A stretch of DNA of 64,000 bases. Origin: a virus. The notes below the pieces were generated by a model. The model was not told where the DNA came from. It did not search any database and was given only the letters and a program-made list of their open reading frames with translations. The translations under genes were made by a program, and so were the position numbers. This document shows positions 61,183 to 64,000 of the stretch, one piece after another (position 1 is the stretch's first letter; each line of letters begins with the position of its first letter). The stretch lies in IMG/VR virus record IMGVR_UViG_3300020810_001160, positions 1 through 64,000 of that record. The stretch is one strand, 5' to 3'.

Positions 61183-63210
61183 ATGGCATATACAATAAGT
61201 TTTTCTGATGCTGTTAACAAAGGTACAATCACCATTGAAGACAACACAGTAAACAACGAAACCAGCATTAATTTTCCAGGTAAGAACACAACTTCTTATG
61301 GCACAGTTATTGCAGAAAACTTTTTACAAATATTAGAAAATTTTGCTAACAGTTCAGCACCTTTAAGACCAATCGAAGGACAACTTTGGTTTGATACCAC
61401 AGCAGGCGTTAATCAATTAAAAGTTTATGATGGTGCCAACTGGGTAGCATCGGGTGGTTTAAAGAAAGCATTGAATCAACCAAGTGCTTCTGAAAGTATA
61501 TCAGGTGACCTTTGGGTCGATACAAATGCTCAACAACTTTATTTGTTTACAGGATCAGGATGGACACTGATTGGTCCACAATACAGTAAAGGATTAACCA
61601 CTGGAGCAACTCCTGTTACAGCAACAGGAACAGATGATTTAACATACAGCATTGTTCAATTAGAAGTTGATGCTAAAGTGGTGGCGATCATTGCTAAAGA
61701 TTCATTCACTCCAAAAATTAATATTCCAGGATTTTCACAATTAAAACCAGGTGTTAATATTAGTTCTACAAATTTTGGATCAGCCATTAATAAAGTTTAC
61801 GGTATTTCAGAAAAAGCAGAAGCACTACTTGTTGGAAACACAACAGTAGCCGCAGGTAACTTTTTAAGATCAGACACTACATCACTCACTGACTTTCCAA
61901 TTAAAGTAAAAACAGATGATGGTATCGAAGTTGGAGCCGCTGGCTCTTTCAAAATGTTTGTGGAAAATCAAGCAGGTATTATTCAATTAGGAACTTTAGA
62001 TGAAGAAATAGATTTTAGATTAAACAATCAAGGTTCAACAACCACAGTGATGAGAATCAGTTCTCAGAGACAAGTAGGAATAAACAAAACAAATCCTACA
62101 GAAGCATTAGATGTATCTGGAAATATTTTATCATCAGGCACAATTACTTCCAACAGCACTACTCCGTCGATCAATGTAGGTTCAGGTGCAGTTGTTTCTA
62201 AAGGTGGATTAGGTGTAGCATTAGATGCCAACATTGGTGGATCGGGTACGTTTGGAGGCAACATAACAGCAAACACAATAACTCCGTCACAAAATTTAAC
62301 TTATAATTTAGGATCATCTTCAAATAGATACGCAACTGTGTGGGCAAATCAAATTCAAGCCAGCAGTGTTATAACAGACAGTATTACAGGAAATGCTTCA
62401 ACAGCCACACAGGCTAATAGACTTGCTCAGGCAACAACATTTAGAATGACGGGCGATGTTACAGCAACAGATGTGTCTTTCAGAGGTGACGATATAACAC
62501 CAAGAACTTTTACAACCAGTATTAGCAACACATTCATTGGCAATCAAACACTGACAACAACCAGCGAAGTAAGTGATGAAATAATTATTAACAGGACTGC
62601 TGGTATCACAGGAATTTACAAAACAACAGTTGGTGCAATTACAAATTCAATTCCAACACCACCAGTAGGATCAATGATGGCGTTTGCTGGAGCAACTGCT
62701 CCTACAGATTGGTTATTCTGTGATGGTGCTGAAGTGCAAAGAGCAGTTTACAATACTTTATTCCAAGTGATTGGAACACAGTATGGTACTCCTTCAAATT
62801 CGTCAGTATTCAAACTGCCTGATTTAAGAGGAAGATTCCCATTAGGTAAAGACAATATGTCTAACCCAGGTTTAGGACAAGGTTCAGCAGATAGAGTTAC
62901 ATCACCAACAGCAGATGGTTTAGGTCTAGGTGCAGGCAATGAGAAGAAAACTATTACGAAAGAAAATTTACCTAATCACGAACACACATTAAAAGCAAAC
63001 AATGGTGATCAATTCTTTGCCGCAAGAAATATTGCAGGTGCTTCTACAGATCCAGAAGTTACCACAACAAGTGGTCCAGATTTAGCAAACACTAATGGTG
63101 CTCAACAATTGCCTAATTCAGGTGGAATTGACGGCACAATAGGACAAGCAATGGATGTGATGAATCCATACTTAACATTGAATTACATAATTTACACTGG
63201 AGGAGCGTAA
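61183..63210 (+). CDS. Tail fibre with phage tail-collar domain (675 aa)
   Basis: The N-terminal region has two 'EGQLWFDTTAG..QLKVYDGANW' / 'SGDLWVDTNAQQLYLFTGSGW' units. A shaft with the 'LGSSSNRYATVWANQIQAS' repeat follows. The C-terminal ~170 residues are a Tail Collar domain: 'VGSMMAFAGATAPTDWLFCDG', 'YNTLFQVIGTQYG', 'FKLPDLRGRFPLGKD' and 'NHEHT', ending 'NPYLTLNYIIYTGGA'. Such domains lie at the ends of short tail fibres. The gene follows the 203-residue gene by 3 bp and overlaps the next ATG by one base. Confidence 0.88.
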   Translation: MAYTISFSDAVNKGTITIEDNTVNNETSINFPGKNTTSYGTVIAENFLQILENFANSSAPLRPIEGQLWFDTTAGVNQLKVYDGANWVASGGLKKALNQPSASESISGDLWVDTNAQQLYLFTGSGWTLIGPQYSKGLTTGATPVTATGTDDLTYSIVQLEVDAKVVAIIAKDSFTPKINIPGFSQLKPGVNISSTNFGSAINKVYGISEKAEALLVGNTTVAAGNFLRSDTTSLTDFPIKVKTDDGIEVGAAGSFKMFVENQAGIIQLGTLDEEIDFRLNNQGSTTTVMRISSQRQVGINKTNPTEALDVSGNILSSGTITSNSTTPSINVGSGAVVSKGGLGVALDANIGGSGTFGGNITANTITPSQNLTYNLGSSSNRYATVWANQIQASSVITDSITGNASTATQANRLAQATTFRMTGDVTATDVSFRGDDITPRTFTTSISNTFIGNQTLTTTSEVSDEIIINRTAGITGIYKTTVGAITNSIPTPPVGSMMAFAGATAPTDWLFCDGAEVQRAVYNTLFQVIGTQYGTPSNSSVFKLPDLRGRFPLGKDNMSNPGLGQGSADRVTSPTADGLGLGAGNEKKTITKENLPNHEHTLKANNGDQFFAARNIAGASTDPEVTTTSGPDLANTNGAQQLPNSGGIDGTIGQAMDVMNPYLTLNYIIYTGGA

Positions 63211-64000
63211 TGAGTTATAAGTTAAACAAAACAGATGGTAGTTTACTTGTAGATTTAGTTGATGGTCAACTGGATACTTCTTCCAGCGACTTAACACTGA
63301 TCGGCAGAAATTATTCTGGATTTGGAGAAGTATTAAATGAAAACTTTATTCAATTACTAGAAAATTTTGCCAACACATCTGCTCCTATTAATCCTATCAG
63401 AGGACAGTTATGGTATGATACATCAGAAAATAGATTAAAAGTTTATAACGGTTCAGCATTTACATCATCAGGCGGAACAACAGTTGCTTCGCAACAACCA
63501 AACATGGTATCAGGAGACCTTTGGATTGACAGTACAAAAAGTCAAATGTATTTCTTTGACGGTATTAGACTTCAGTTAGTTGGTCCGGATTATTCAACAG
63601 CACAAGGAACATCAGGTTTTCAAGTTGACAGCATTATCGATACACAAAACATCACGCAGACTGTGGTTAAAATGTATGTGGGAGGCAATCTTGTCGGAGT
63701 TCACTCTAATGCTCAGTTCACACCAATTGCTACAGAAAGAATCAATGAATTAGTAACAAATGCTAATCCATTAGGAACATTACAAAAAGGTTTCAACACT
63801 GTAGGTGTAGATTACAAATACGTTGGCACATCGACTATTGCTCAATCTTTAATTGATGGAAATGGTGTTGTAAGAACAGCAGATCAATATTTGGTTTCCA
63901 ACACTGACGATACAACTGTAGGTGCTCTTACAATTCAAAACAATGCTGGTTTGACAATAGGATTAAACAATAACACAAAATTACAATTTACTAACAACGC
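63210..64000 (+). CDS. Tail fibre paralogue, 3' end outside window
   Basis: The ATG at 63210 overlaps the previous stop (TAATG) with a GGAG site close upstream, and the frame is open to the right edge. It shares with the 675-residue protein the order 'NENFIQLLENFANTSAPI', 'RGQLWYDTSENRLKVYNG', 'SGDLWIDSTKSQMYFFDG' and a 'LVGPDYS' link. About 264 residues are visible. By analogy a collar or other distal domain would follow beyond the window. Confidence 0.85.
   Translation, partial: MSYKLNKTDGSLLVDLVDGQLDTSSSDLTLIGRNYSGFGEVLNENFIQLLENFANTSAPINPIRGQLWYDTSENRLKVYNGSAFTSSGGTTVASQQPNMVSGDLWIDSTKSQMYFFDGIRLQLVGPDYSTAQGTSGFQVDSIIDTQNITQTVVKMYVGGNLVGVHSNAQFTPIATERINELVTNANPLGTLQKGFNTVGVDYKYVGTSTIAQSLIDGNGVVRTADQYLVSNTDDTTVGALTIQNNAGLTIGLNNNTKLQFTNN

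Noticed and set aside
1-64000. CRISPR arrays, insertion sequences, integrase or attachment sites
   Set aside because: No regularly spaced repeats, transposase or integrase motifs were seen; the only mobile-type gene is the GIY-YIG nuclease.

Overview
This window is part of the genome of a contractile-tailed, T4-like bacteriophage of the marine type (the cyanophage/pelagiphage branch). It is AT-rich and densely packed, and it carries recognisable T4 head, baseplate, recombination and late-transcription genes. Small and very large virion genes typical of marine T4-like phages fill the rest. Exact and near-exact copies of the T4 late promoter (TATAAATA, GATAAATA, AATAAATA) lie in front of many virion genes, and the phage carries its own late sigma factor, gp55. 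The host cannot be read from the sequence. Low GC and AGA-rich, AT-ending codons suggest a low-GC marine bacterium such as SAR11, which is inference.

Layout. (1) 1-18.7 kb, minus strand: fibre, adhesin and neck-like virion proteins. Several contain tandem W..GD.V.YGG..Y.C..H modules, pectin-lyase-type beta-helices, a LamG domain, a BNR-like domain or a cupredoxin domain. (2) 18.7-20.1 kb, minus: a short accessory cassette between the terminator of the major capsid gene and the virion genes. It has its own consensus sigma-70 promoter and encodes a lipoprotein, a HemB-like porphobilinogen synthase with its catalytic residues intact, and a coiled-coil protein. (3) 20.1-29.0 kb, minus: the head module in reverse order: gp23 capsid, gp22 scaffold, gp21 protease, acidic prohead core protein, two small proteins, gp20 portal, and a tape-measure-like protein. 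(4) 29.1-30.9 kb, plus: gp26, an overlapping -1-frame gene that probably needs programmed frameshifting, and a HemD-like (uroporphyrinogen-III synthase) protein. (5) 30.87-31.25 kb: a 390-bp hairpin-rich intergenic region between convergent genes. (6) 31.3-35.6 kb, minus: GIY-YIG-type endonuclease, a small protein, gp46, gp47 and gp55, served by host-type promoters. (7) 35.7-64 kb, plus: the baseplate module (gp48-like, gp53-like, hub gp27-like, gp5-like spike, PAAR tip, gp25, gp6), a giant 4,883-residue gene in the gp7 position, and tail-collar fibre proteins, the last cut by the window end.

How it works together. Host RNA polymerase can read the sigma-70 promoters before gp55, before gp47-gp46 and before the lipoprotein/HemB cassette early in infection. 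gp55 would then redirect transcription to the TATAAATA-type late promoters for heads, baseplates and fibres. The most unusual content is the pair of tetrapyrrole (heme/B12 precursor) enzyme homologues, HemB and HemD, set in separate places among structural genes. The probable -1 frameshift joining gp26 to its downstream frame, a cupredoxin domain with a full copper-ligand set on a fibre protein, and the structured intergenic region are also notable.
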